Under the pieces are notes generated by a model. That model was given only the letters and a program-made list of their open reading frames with translations. It was not told the DNA's origin and ran no database searches. From positions 1,342,001 through 1,406,000 of the forward strand of contig NZ_JAAFZC010000001.1 of assembly GCF_010614805.1 (NCBI RefSeq): a stretch of 64,000 nt of DNA, in the 5' to 3' direction. The stretch comes from Pseudooceanicola aestuarii. Lineage in GTDB: Bacteria; Pseudomonadota; Alphaproteobacteria; Rhodobacterales; Rhodobacteraceae. Position numbers and translations under genes: made by a program. Of the stretch, positions 27,528-35,247 are shown one piece after another; position 1 is the first letter of the stretch, and each line of letters opens with the position of its first letter.

Positions 27528-28409
27528 TCAGAGCAGAACTGCCAGAAGCAGCGGAATCGCCGCGACGGAGATCAGCGTCGAGGCCACGACCAGCCCGGCG
27601 ACCGCATCCGAATCCGCGCCGTATTTCTCGGCCAGCATGTAGGAGGTCACCGCCACAGGGGTGGAAATTTGCAGGACCAGTACGGCAAAGGCGACGGGCT
27701 CCAGCGCGAAGAACCGGCCGGCGACCCAGGCGATGCCGATGCACAGCGCCAGTTTGGCGACCGACATGCCCACCGCCAGCAGGGTGCGCCCGGGCCGCAT
27801 CCGGGCCACGGCCACGCCCAGAGTGATCAGCATCATGGGAATCGCCATCTGACCGATCAGGTCCAAAGTGTTGGTCAGGAATACGGGCGTTTCCCAACCC
27901 TGCCACAGGAAGATCCCGCCCAGAACCGTCGCCCAGACCAGCGGCTCCTTCAGGGCCGGCCGCAACGACCCGCCGCCCGACACGATCCAGACCCCGAAGG
28001 TAAAGGACCACAGCGCCATGATCGCAAAGACGACGACCGCATAACCCAACCCTGTGTCACCAAAGGCAAAAAGCGCAAGGGGCAGGCCCAGGTTGCCGGT
28101 GTTGCCAAAGGTCAGCGGCGCCAGGTAGGTGCGCTGGTCCTGGCCGCCGAACCGCAGGATCGCGGCGGCGATCAGGGTCAGGGCGCCATAGCTGACGATA
28201 GACGCAAGGCTGAGCGTGGTCAGCGCCTTGGGGTCGATTTCGGTCTGCATGAGCGCGACGAAAATCAGGCAGGGCACCGCCAGGGTCATCGCCATGCGGG
28301 TGACGAATTCAACCTTGTATTCCAGGCCCATGCGCACCCAGGTAAAGCCGATAGCGGCCAGCAGAAACACGGGCGCGACGATTTCCAGCACTGTCAGAAC
28401 AAGGTTCAC
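27528..28409 (-). CDS. AEC family transporter
   Basis: Polytopic membrane protein of 293 residues with about ten hydrophobic helices in two inverted halves, as in the auxin efflux carrier (Mem_trans) family. Features include GNTGNLGLPLALFAFG in the first half and IPMMLITLGVAVARM in the second. Bacterial members export or import small carboxylates such as malate or malonate. The substrate is unknown here and no metabolic partner gene is adjacent. The start faces hspQ across an 84-bp divergent gap. Confidence 0.9.
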   Translation of the reverse strand: MNLVLTVLEIVAPVFLLAAIGFTWVRMGLEYKVEFVTRMAMTLAVPCLIFVALMQTEIDPKALTTLSLASIVSYGALTLIAAAILRFGGQDQRTYLAPLTFGNTGNLGLPLALFAFGDTGLGYAVVVFAIMALWSFTFGVWIVSGGGSLRPALKEPLVWATVLGGIFLWQGWETPVFLTNTLDLIGQMAIPMMLITLGVAVARMRPGRTLLAVGMSVAKLALCIGIAWVAGRFFALEPVAFAVLVLQISTPVAVTSYMLAEKYGADSDAVAGLVVASTLISVAAIPLLLAVLL

Positions 28410-28493
28410 AAACTGTTTCCCTCAAATTGGCCCTGCTTGTTGGACACTGGGCGGCGTTTGAGGGTAATAGTGCACGCAAGGGGCTGCAAGACT

Positions 28494-28820
28494 ATGTTAA
28501 AGACACGCGCGAAATACCATCTGGGTCAGGTGGTACGTCATAAGAAGCACCCGTTTCGCGGGGTGATTTTCGACGTCGATCCGGAATTCAGCAATACCGA
28601 GGAATGGTACGCGGCCATTCCCGAAGACTCGCGCCCGCTGCGCGATCAGCCGTTCTACCACCTGTTGGCGGAGAACGATCAAAGCTATTACGTGGCCTAT
28701 GTCTCCGAACAGAACCTGATCGAGGACATGAGCGGCGAACCGGTGGACCATCCAGACATTCCCGATCTGTTCGGGCCGTTCCAGGATGGTCATTATCCGC
28801 TGCATTTCCACATGAACTGA
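28494..28820 (+). CDS. hspQ: Heat shock protein HspQ
   Basis: Small cytosolic protein of 108 residues, matching the HspQ (YccV) family from its opening KYHLGQVVRHKKHPFRGVIFDVDPEF through the FYHLLAE and YVAYVSEQNL segments. The family works as a hemimethylated-DNA-binding/Lon-specificity factor in enterobacteria; that role is carried over by homology. The ATG at 28494 gives the family start. It faces the AEC carrier gene and ends 34 bp before gene-free DNA with two strong hairpins. Confidence 0.95.
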   Translation: MLKTRAKYHLGQVVRHKKHPFRGVIFDVDPEFSNTEEWYAAIPEDSRPLRDQPFYHLLAENDQSYYVAYVSEQNLIEDMSGEPVDHPDIPDLFGPFQDGHYPLHFHMN

Positions 28821-28950
28821 CGGAAATCCCGCAGCTCGACAGCAGGTGCGGCAGGATCGGCGCCTTTGTCATTTCTTGCGGTTGGCTGTCTTCGGCGGGG
28901 GGGGCGAGGTTTTTCGGGCCTGACTGGCAGGGCGCGCAGGCCCGAAAGGT

Positions 28951-28980
28951 CGGAAAGGACCGGACCGCCCGTCCTTTCCG
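28951..28980 (-). terminator. Inverted repeat 3' of the gamma-glutamyltransferase gene, possible terminator
   Basis: CGGAAAGGAC (28951-28960) pairs perfectly with GTCCTTTCCG (28971-28980) around a 10-nt loop. A second perfect 11-bp inverted repeat (28912-28922 with 28937-28947) lies beside it. Both sit between convergent hspQ and the glutamyltransferase gene. Neither has a good U-tract, so a termination role is inferred from position. Confidence 0.4.
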
Positions 28981-29003
28981 TAGGTTCGGAGATCTCGGCG
29001 GTT

Positions 29004-30581
29004 TCAGTAGCCCAGGGCGCAGCCGTCCTTGCGATGGTCCGACCCGGCCTCCAGCATGCCATCGTCATTGATACGGATCGCCTGCGCGCCGCCGATCGGG
29101 ACGTCGGGGATCGTGACGTCATGGCCCAGCTCTGCCAGCTCCTGGCGGATCTTGTCGGCATAGCCCCGTTCCACCTGCAACTGCCCGTCGGCGGCAAAGG
29201 CGCGGGGGGCGTCGATGGCCTGCTGCGGCGACAGCCCGAAATCGATGAGGTTGGAAACGAACCGCGCATGGCCCGTTGCCTGGTAGGCGCCGCCCATCAC
29301 GCCGAAGGGCATGGTCACGCGCCCCTCCTGCTTGATCATCCCCGGAATGATCGTGTGGACGGGGCGCTTGCCGGGGGCCAGCTCGTTCGGATGGCCCGGG
29401 ATCAGGTTGAACCCGGTGCCCCGGTTCTGCAACGACAGACCGAATTTCTCGGTCCCGATGCCGGAGCCGAAGGAATGGAACACCGAGTAGATCAGCGACA
29501 CGGCCATCCGATCGCGGTCGACCACGGTGATATAGACGGTGTCCTTGTGCGCCGCGCCGGAGGCGGGCGGGAAAGGCGGCAGCACCCCCTTGGGGTCGAT
29601 CTGTGCCGCCAGGTCGCGGGCGGTGGCCGGGTCCATCATCACTGCCGCGCCGTCGCCGTAATCGGGATCGGACAGCAGCCGGTTGCGGGCGTCATAGGCC
29701 AGTTTCGTCGCCTCCGCTTCGATATGTGCGCGGGCGGTGCCCCAGGGATCCATCCCGGCGATATCGAACTGCGACAGGATGTTCAGCAGCAGGATCGCCG
29801 TCGCGCCCTGGCCGTTTGGCGGATGCTCCACCACATCCAGGCCCTGATAATGGCCCTGCACCGGGTCGGTGAATTCGGCGCGGGTGTTGGCCAGGTCCGC
29901 CGCCGTGTGAGGGCCGCCCAGGGCCTGCAATGCCGACAGGATATCGTCTGCGACCTCGCCCTCGTAGAAGGCCTGCGGCCCCATCGCCGCCAGCCGTCGC
30001 AGGACCTCCGCCTGGCCTGGCAGGGCAAAGCGCGCGCCGGGGGCCGGGGCGGCGCCCCAGGGCAGGAAATGTTTGCGGGCCGCGGGGTTCAGCGCCCCCG
30101 CCGCGCGGGCCCAGTCAAAGGCGACGCGGTCGTGGATCGGCACCCCCTCCTCGAAATAGCGGATCGCAGGGGCCAGGCTGTCGGCCATTCCCAGCTTGCC
30201 CCAGCGTTCGGACAGGGCAAAGAAGCCCCGGACGGCGGTCGGCATGGTGACGCCAAGCGGGTGATCGCGGGGGATTTCCCTCAGGCCCTGGTCGCGCAGG
30301 GCCTGGGCATCGGCCCCGGCGGGCGCGCGGCCCGATCCGTTCAGCGCCTGAACGTCGTCACCCCCCGCGGGCGAGACCAGCGCGAAAAGATCCCCGCCCA
30401 GCCCGCACATCGGCGGCTCGCAAACCCCCAGCAGCACCGCGCCCGCAATCGCCGCATCCATGGCATTGCCACCCGATTGCAGGATGCGCAGGGCCTCCTG
30501 GGCGGCAAGGGGATGGGACGTGGCGCAGATGCCATTGGCGGCCCGAACCGGAGAGCGGCCGGGAAGATGCAGATCGCGCAT
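29004..30581 (-). CDS. Gamma-glutamyltransferase family protein
   Basis: Ntn-hydrolase of 525 residues that self-cleaves to large and small subunits. The candidate nucleophile is Thr in HKDTVYITVVD at about residue 343, after which the small-subunit sequence continues with SFGSGIG and PGMIKQEGR. The start SPVRAANGICATSHPLAAQ is the usual family opening. No signal peptide is present, so it resembles the cytoplasmic YwrD-like group rather than periplasmic GGT. AAAGGA before the ATG at 30581 (MRDLHLPG) is better than the one at 30596. Its substrate (glutathione or another gamma-glutamyl compound) is not certain. Confidence 0.92.
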   Translation of the reverse strand: MRDLHLPGRSPVRAANGICATSHPLAAQEALRILQSGGNAMDAAIAGAVLLGVCEPPMCGLGGDLFALVSPAGGDDVQALNGSGRAPAGADAQALRDQGLREIPRDHPLGVTMPTAVRGFFALSERWGKLGMADSLAPAIRYFEEGVPIHDRVAFDWARAAGALNPAARKHFLPWGAAPAPGARFALPGQAEVLRRLAAMGPQAFYEGEVADDILSALQALGGPHTAADLANTRAEFTDPVQGHYQGLDVVEHPPNGQGATAILLLNILSQFDIAGMDPWGTARAHIEAEATKLAYDARNRLLSDPDYGDGAAVMMDPATARDLAAQIDPKGVLPPFPPASGAAHKDTVYITVVDRDRMAVSLIYSVFHSFGSGIGTEKFGLSLQNRGTGFNLIPGHPNELAPGKRPVHTIIPGMIKQEGRVTMPFGVMGGAYQATGHARFVSNLIDFGLSPQQAIDAPRAFAADGQLQVERGYADKIRQELAELGHDVTIPDVPIGGAQAIRINDDGMLEAGSDHRKDGCALGY

Positions 30582-30820
30582 GGTGTTCCTTTCCATCTGT
30601 GGCGATGGAGGGTCCGTCAGGACGCGCGAAAGGTCAATGGTGGGGAGGGCTGCAAAACCTCGACATCGCGCACTGGGTGGGGGCTGTGGAACGCGACGCC
30701 GAGGGAAGCCTCTTGCAGCTACCCCTCATGTTTCTCCGATCTTCGGGGCAGTAATTCGCTGGCATTCGGGCTATTTTGGGGCACTTTCCTTTCCGCAAAT
30801 CGTACCGCTGGCGGCAGGGG

Positions 30821-31303
30821 TCAGTTCCACACCGGCAGGGCGACGGCCATGCGGAACGTCAATTCGTTGCGGTTGCCGGTGCGCTGGTAGGACAGGTCGC
30901 GTGCCAGGTCCTGGATGATGAACCAGCCGTAGCCCCCTTCGGCCAGCAATTCGGGGTCCGGGGCGGCCAGGGACAACAATTCGGGCGGCAATCTCCCGCC
31001 GGGCATCGGTCGACCCCGGTCGATCACCTGGAAATGCAGCCCGTCTGTCGCCTGTTGGCAGGTCAGGGCGATGGGACCGGGCGATGCGTCGCGATAGGCA
31101 TGTTCCACGACATTGTTCAGAACCTCCGCCGTGACCAGTTCGACGGCGCCGGTTTCCTCCAGGTCCAGCCCGGCGCGGGTCAGATGGGCGCAAAGTGCGC
31201 CCACAGCCTCCCGAACGCCGAAAAGACTCGACGAGAAATCGATGCGAAACGGCGACGGAGCGATCGTGCCCACCGAATCCGGGGGCGCGGGATCAGTCCG
31301 CAT
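30821..31303 (-). CDS. Anti-sigma regulatory factor-type ATP-binding protein (RsbW-like HATPase)
   Basis: Serine/threonine kinase-type ATPase of 160 residues. It has the N box in ELVTAEVLNNVVEHAY, the G1 region VIDRGRPMP and the G2-like turn EGGYGWFIIQ of the GHKL fold. In partner-switching systems such proteins hold a sigma factor and phosphorylate a STAS antagonist. The gene starts inside the end of the upstream STAS gene (11-bp overlap), which strongly suggests they act together. No sigma factor or PP2C phosphatase is in the neighbourhood. An in-frame ATG further upstream (31342) is less likely. Confidence 0.85.
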   Translation of the reverse strand: MRTDPAPPDSVGTIAPSPFRIDFSSSLFGVREAVGALCAHLTRAGLDLEETGAVELVTAEVLNNVVEHAYRDASPGPIALTCQQATDGLHFQVIDRGRPMPGGRLPPELLSLAAPDPELLAEGGYGWFIIQDLARDLSYQRTGNRNELTFRMAVALPVWN

Positions 31304-31643
31304 GGGTCTGCACCGCCGATTGCACATCCGGGTGGATGGCAAATTTCCGATCCATCCGGGTCAGCTGAAAGACGCGTTCGACATTCGGGTTCAGCGCCGC
31401 GAGTTCCAGAACCTGGCCGGCGGGCATCCCCTTCCAGGTGGCAACGATGGCGCCAAGGCCGCTCGAATCCACGAAGTCCACCAGCGCGAGGTCCAGCACC
31501 ACCCGCCCGGAGGGGTTTGGCCGGCCCCGCACCGTGATTTCGCGCATGCGATCCTTGAACCAGACGGTGGCCGCCGCGTCGATCCGACTGGCGATCACGC
31601 GTACGATCCTGGCGTGGGGCAAGCTTTCGATTGTAAAGTCCAT
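31293..31643 (-). CDS. STAS domain protein (anti-sigma factor antagonist type)
   Basis: Single STAS domain of 116 residues. The phosphorylatable Ser of the antagonist type appears in FVDSSGLGAIV, and the protein ends with helix RVFQLTRMDRKFAIHP. It should bind the adjacent RsbW-like kinase when unphosphorylated and release its target. The ATG at 31643 (MDFTIESL) gives the usual length; another at 31667 adds eight residues, and neither has a good ribosome site. It is divergent from the fRMsr-type gene, about 97 bp away. Confidence 0.88.
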   Translation of the reverse strand: MDFTIESLPHARIVRVIASRIDAAATVWFKDRMREITVRGRPNPSGRVVLDLALVDFVDSSGLGAIVATWKGMPAGQVLELAALNPNVERVFQLTRMDRKFAIHPDVQSAVQTHAD

Positions 31644-31740
31644 GATCCGCCGCTGTAGCTGTTGCATGGGCCGTGAGGGTAGACGCCAATCGTTACCATC
31701 CGGTATGCAGCCTTCAAGAAATGCCCCGAGGAGGCCGGAA

Positions 31741-32205
31741 ATGACCGTTGATTACGAAATGCTGGCCCAGACCCTGCGCGCCCTTACCGAGGGGGAGACC
31801 GATCAGGTCGCGCTGATGGCGACACTGGCCTGCGAGATTCACCATTCCGACGCCCGATTCGACTGGACCGGGTTCTACCGCGTGACCGAACCGGGCCTGA
31901 TGAAGATCGGGCCCTACCAGGGGGGGCACGGCTGCCTGGTGATCCCGTTCTCGCGCGGTGTCTGTGGCGCTGCTGCCCGTACCGCGCAGACCCAGATCGT
32001 CGCCGATGTGGAGGCCTTCGAGGGCCATATCGCCTGCTCCAGCTCGACCCGATCGGAACTGGTGATCCCGGTGCGCGACGCGACGGGGCTGGTGATCGGG
32101 GTGCTGGATATCGACAGCGATCGGCCCAATGCGTTCACGACCGCCGATGCCCGCGCGCTTGAGGCGATCCTGGCGGAGATCTTTGGCCACGACCCGGCCA
32201 CCTGA
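31741..32205 (+). CDS. GAF domain protein, free methionine-(R)-sulfoxide reductase type
   Basis: A 154-residue GAF-fold protein. The arrangement WTGFYR, then KIGPYQGGHGCLVIPFSRGVCGAAA, then DVEAFEGHIACSS, is that of free Met-R-sulfoxide reductase, whose active site uses three Cys; all three (GHGC, GVCG, HIAC) are visible. It reduces free methionine sulfoxide using thioredoxin, so it would help after oxidative stress. A GAGGAGG site supports the ATG at 31741. It is transcribed away from the STAS gene; whether they share control is unknown. Confidence 0.9.
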   Translation: MTVDYEMLAQTLRALTEGETDQVALMATLACEIHHSDARFDWTGFYRVTEPGLMKIGPYQGGHGCLVIPFSRGVCGAAARTAQTQIVADVEAFEGHIACSSSTRSELVIPVRDATGLVIGVLDIDSDRPNAFTTADARALEAILAEIFGHDPAT

Positions 32206-32280
32206 TCCAACACCTGGTCCGGCCACCCGGCTCTGACGGCGCCGGTGGACCGCGCGGCGCGGGGGGCGTAGAACCGCGCC

Positions 32281-32928
32281 ATGAATGAGCCCTACACCCC
32301 GCCCGACGACCCGCTGCGCGTTCTGCACGAGGATCAGCACCTGCTGATCGTCGACAAGCCCGCCGGTCTGTTGTCCGTTCCCGGCAAAGGTCCGCATCTG
32401 GCCGATTGCCTGTTGTCGCGCATTCAGGCGGCTTTTCCCGATGCGCTGCTGGTGCATCGCCTGGATCGGGATACCTCGGGTGTGATGGTCTTTGCCCTGA
32501 CACCGCAGGCGCAGCGGCACCTGGGGCTGCAATTCGAACATCGCCGGGTGAAAAAGACCTATGTCGCCCGCCTGCACGGCGTTCTGGAGCCCCGGCGCGG
32601 CGAGGTCGATCTGCCCCTGTGCGTCGATTGGCCGGAACGTCCGCGCCAGAAGGTCGATCACGAGAACGGGCGCCCGGCGCAGACGGAATGGCGGGTGCAG
32701 CGCCACGATGCGGGCGAAACCCGGGTCAAGCTGATGCCGCGCACCGGCAGGACGCACCAGCTGCGGGTGCATATGCTGGCCATGGGACATCCGATCCTGG
32801 GCGATCCTTTCTATGCCGAAGGCGCCGCACGCGAATACCCGCGCATGATGCTGCATTCGGAGGAGTTGCGCCTGCTGCATCCCGATGGCGGGGTGGGCCA
32901 GCGGTTCCGGGCGCCGGCGCCGTTCTGA
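32281..32928 (+). CDS. rluA: RluA family pseudouridine synthase
   Basis: RNA-modifying enzyme of 215 residues with the catalytic Asp in HRLDRDTSG, the KPAGLLSVPG opening motif, and the conserved C-terminal segment PRTGRTHQLRVHMLAMGHPILGDP. The short form without an S4 domain matches RluA, which modifies 23S rRNA U746 and tRNA U32; assignment within the family is by length. It follows the fRMsr-type gene by 75 bp and faces the convergent kinase-like gene. Confidence 0.92.
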   Translation: MNEPYTPPDDPLRVLHEDQHLLIVDKPAGLLSVPGKGPHLADCLLSRIQAAFPDALLVHRLDRDTSGVMVFALTPQAQRHLGLQFEHRRVKKTYVARLHGVLEPRRGEVDLPLCVDWPERPRQKVDHENGRPAQTEWRVQRHDAGETRVKLMPRTGRTHQLRVHMLAMGHPILGDPFYAEGAAREYPRMMLHSEELRLLHPDGGVGQRFRAPAPF

Positions 32929-33005
32929 TTGTTCCGAAGTGAGCGGCGCGGCAGAACTGACTGAAAAAAACTGTCGGTTCAGAAATTTCTGACGTCTCGG
33001 AATGT

Positions 33006-34034
33006 TCAGCCGCGCAGGTAGCGGTCCGTCAGGTTCTGCCGCCCGGCCAGGATCGGAGCCAGCGTGGCGCGCAGGGTCGGATCGCGGACTTGCCGTTCCT
33101 CGACCTCGTCCAGGCGGTTGGCGGCGATCAGGGACAGAAGGTCGGCACGGATATTGCCCTGGGCATCGCGGGGCAAGGACGGCACCGGCTGGGCCTTTTC
33201 CGACAGGCTGGCGGGCAGCAATTGGCGCAGGGCCTGCGCCGTCAGCTCCGTCTCGGCAAAGGTGTAGAGTCCAACGCCCCGGCCCGGTTGCGGATATGTG
33301 ACCGTCAGGTGATGGGCAACGCCCGGCGCGCGGGCCAGGGCGGCGCGGATCGCGGGGCCGTCGCGGTCCAGCCGGTCTTCGGTCCCCTCGCCATCCGACC
33401 AGTTCATCACCCGTCGGGTGACGAAATTGTAGACTGGCTTCACGCTGACCATCCACAAGCGCGAGGGCAGCGCCTTGCGGGCCAGCATCGTCCGCTCTGA
33501 CGGGGTCAGCAGATCGGGGGCAAAGGCGCGTTTCTGTTTCAGCAGGTGGCGCAGATCCTCCCGTGCAAGGGTGCGAAACAGCGTGCCGCGCCGCCGGTGG
33601 ACATGGGCCAGCTGGAAATCGATCACCTCGGCCCGGCCATCGGGGGCCAGCAGCCAGTTCTGCGGTTTGGCGGTATCGTTATGGGTCACGCCCCGGCGCC
33701 GCATCTCGCGCAGCAGGCGCTTGGCGTCGCGGTAGAATCCGGGCGCGTCGGGGCGGGCCAGGTGCAGGGGCGTACCGTCGGACCAGATGCGCAGGATCCC
33801 CTCGGGCCCGTGGGACAGCAGGACGGGGCAGCCGGGGATGCCCTGAACGGCGGCCAGGGCGCGGGCTTCGCGACGGGCCAGAAAGCCGGCCAGGGGGCGG
33901 GACCAGCCGGGCACCCGGTCCAGCCGTCGCCAGGCGAGCCGCGTGCCGGGATCGTCGGCCATGTGGCCGGTCACTGTCTCTGACAGCACGTCCCGTTTCA
34001 GAACGCTGATTTCGACAAAGGGGGGTGTGGACAC
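33006..34034 (-). CDS. Protein kinase-like fold protein with a C-terminal region resembling an adenylate-forming ligase tail
   Basis: A 342-residue protein I cannot name. Residues about 110-160 carry a kinase catalytic loop (HNDTAKPQNWLL) with the Asp, Lys and Asn in place, and a metal loop VIDFQLA instead of DFG. The N-terminal lobe has no clear Gly-rich loop. The last 110 residues (ARAPGVAHHLTVTYPQPGRG, then PSLPRDAQGNIRADLLSLI) resemble the small C-terminal domain of acyl-CoA synthetases, including an LPR-x-G-x-R motif but not the usual catalytic Lys. It follows a glycosyltransferase by 99 bp on the same strand. Lipid-, sugar- or protein-kinase roles are all possible. Confidence 0.65.
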   Translation of the reverse strand: MSTPPFVEISVLKRDVLSETVTGHMADDPGTRLAWRRLDRVPGWSRPLAGFLARREARALAAVQGIPGCPVLLSHGPEGILRIWSDGTPLHLARPDAPGFYRDAKRLLREMRRRGVTHNDTAKPQNWLLAPDGRAEVIDFQLAHVHRRRGTLFRTLAREDLRHLLKQKRAFAPDLLTPSERTMLARKALPSRLWMVSVKPVYNFVTRRVMNWSDGEGTEDRLDRDGPAIRAALARAPGVAHHLTVTYPQPGRGVGLYTFAETELTAQALRQLLPASLSEKAQPVPSLPRDAQGNIRADLLSLIAANRLDEVEERQVRDPTLRATLAPILAGRQNLTDRYLRG

Positions 34035-34104
34035 GACAGACGGCCTTTCGGTCGGACTGCGCCCAGCCTAGCAATGGGCCGCCGGATTGTGAAACGCGAT
34101 CACC

Positions 34105-34126
34105 CCGCCGGCAGCGCCGCCGGCGG
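34105..34126 (-). terminator. GC hairpin between glycosyltransferase and kinase-like genes
   Basis: CCGCCGGC (34105-34112) pairs with GCCGGCGG (34119-34126) around a 6-nt loop, seven bases after the glycosyltransferase stop. The minus-strand run after it (GGGGTGATCGCGTTTC) is not a U-tract, so it may only attenuate. Confidence 0.3.
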
Positions 34127-34133
34127 TGCGGCG

Positions 34134-35066
34134 CTATTCGCCGGGGACCGAGGTTTCCGTGCTGGACGCCCGGTCCCGGGCCCGCTGCGCCAGCGCGAAC
34201 ATGGAGGCGGTGGAATTGCGGAGCTTCAGAAGGTCCAGCCCGTCATGGGGGCCGCTGGTTGGCTTCCAGATATTGTAGGCGTCGCGGAAATAGTCGATCG
34301 CGGCGACGTCGGCCTTGACCCGGTCATGGCCCTGCTCGACCAGCTTTTGCAGCGAATGGCTGTGACCATATTGCAGGTCACCGGGCCGCTTGCCCCCGGC
34401 GTTCAGCCAGATCGGCACGCCCGCGCGCTCAAGATGGCCAGAGATCCAGGGATCGTCGACCGTCCACAGCACATCGGGGATCTCGAATGCGGCATCGTCC
34501 AGCCATTCGGGTCGCAGCATCACACCGCCATAGCCCGAGATCTGATCGACGAAGCCGGAATTGACATACATGAACGGCTTGTAAAGCGTCAGGGTCAGCG
34601 CCCGGACAGAGCGGTAGCGCCAGTCACGCTTGCGGCGATGGGCGCGGGGCAGACGGTCGCTCGGGCGGGAGCTGTCGGCGATGTCGGGAAAGGTCTCTCC
34701 CGCCTCGACGATACAGGCGTCGGGATGGGCGGCGCGGGCGTCCTTGAACCGCTGATGCCATTCCGGGTCATAGACTTTGTCGTCATCGCAGAACAGGATG
34801 TCGACGTCGCGGCCGCGCAGGTCGCGGGCGGCGGGCAGAACCTTGGTCGCCGGGCCGAAATCCTTGTCACAGCGGTGAATCGTCACTCCATCGGGCAGCG
34901 CAGGCAGGGTGCCGTCCCAGTCGCGGAAACGGCGGTAGCTGTCGGGAATGTAAAGTCGGATCTCGCTTGCCGGGAGAGTCTGCGCCAGAAGGCTGTCCAA
35001 AGCCGCGCCCAATCGGTCAAAGCGGGGCGGAATCGTGCTGAGCGTGATGACAGTGTGTTGGGACAT
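34134..35066 (-). CDS. Glycosyltransferase-like protein (GT-A fold, DDD motif)
   Basis: A 310-residue soluble protein. Its start VITLSTIPPRFDRLGAALDSLLAQT and the acidic CDDDKVYDPEW motif near residue 95 suggest a GT-A fold with a DxD metal site. A GYGGVMLRPEWLDD segment and a VDDPWISGHLERAG stretch follow, as in small uncharacterised transferases. The ATG at 35066 (MSQHTVITL) is preferred because an upstream reading would need a TTG. No signal or membrane helix is seen. The donor sugar and acceptor are unknown. The next gene is a kinase-like protein, so joint action on a surface glycan is a possibility only. Confidence 0.75.
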   Translation of the reverse strand: MSQHTVITLSTIPPRFDRLGAALDSLLAQTLPASEIRLYIPDSYRRFRDWDGTLPALPDGVTIHRCDKDFGPATKVLPAARDLRGRDVDILFCDDDKVYDPEWHQRFKDARAAHPDACIVEAGETFPDIADSSRPSDRLPRAHRRKRDWRYRSVRALTLTLYKPFMYVNSGFVDQISGYGGVMLRPEWLDDAAFEIPDVLWTVDDPWISGHLERAGVPIWLNAGGKRPGDLQYGHSHSLQKLVEQGHDRVKADVAAIDYFRDAYNIWKPTSGPHDGLDLLKLRNSTASMFALAQRARDRASSTETSVPGE

Positions 35067-35247
35067 GATCACATACGGGTTGACGCGGGATGCGAAGATC
35101 AAATGGTGCCATCAAAGGCGATTGCCAGTCAATTACGCAGGGTTTTTCATCGCCGCAATAGCACTGAGCGGATTTGCGCGCGGGAACCGGATCTGCGCAG
35201 GGGGCGGAGCGCCGGAAAATGCGGCGCCCCGCAAACCTGATCCCCGG

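Noticed and set aside
28436..28470. Possible heat-shock promoter before hspQ (CTTG/TTGGAC and TAATAG)
   Set aside because: Spacing of 19 bases and poor match to the alphaproteobacterial RpoH pattern; not better than chance without mapping.
35204..35232. Hairpin with one mismatch downstream of the peroxiredoxin gene as its terminator
   Set aside because: An A-C mismatch interrupts the stem and the minus strand has no U-tract after it.
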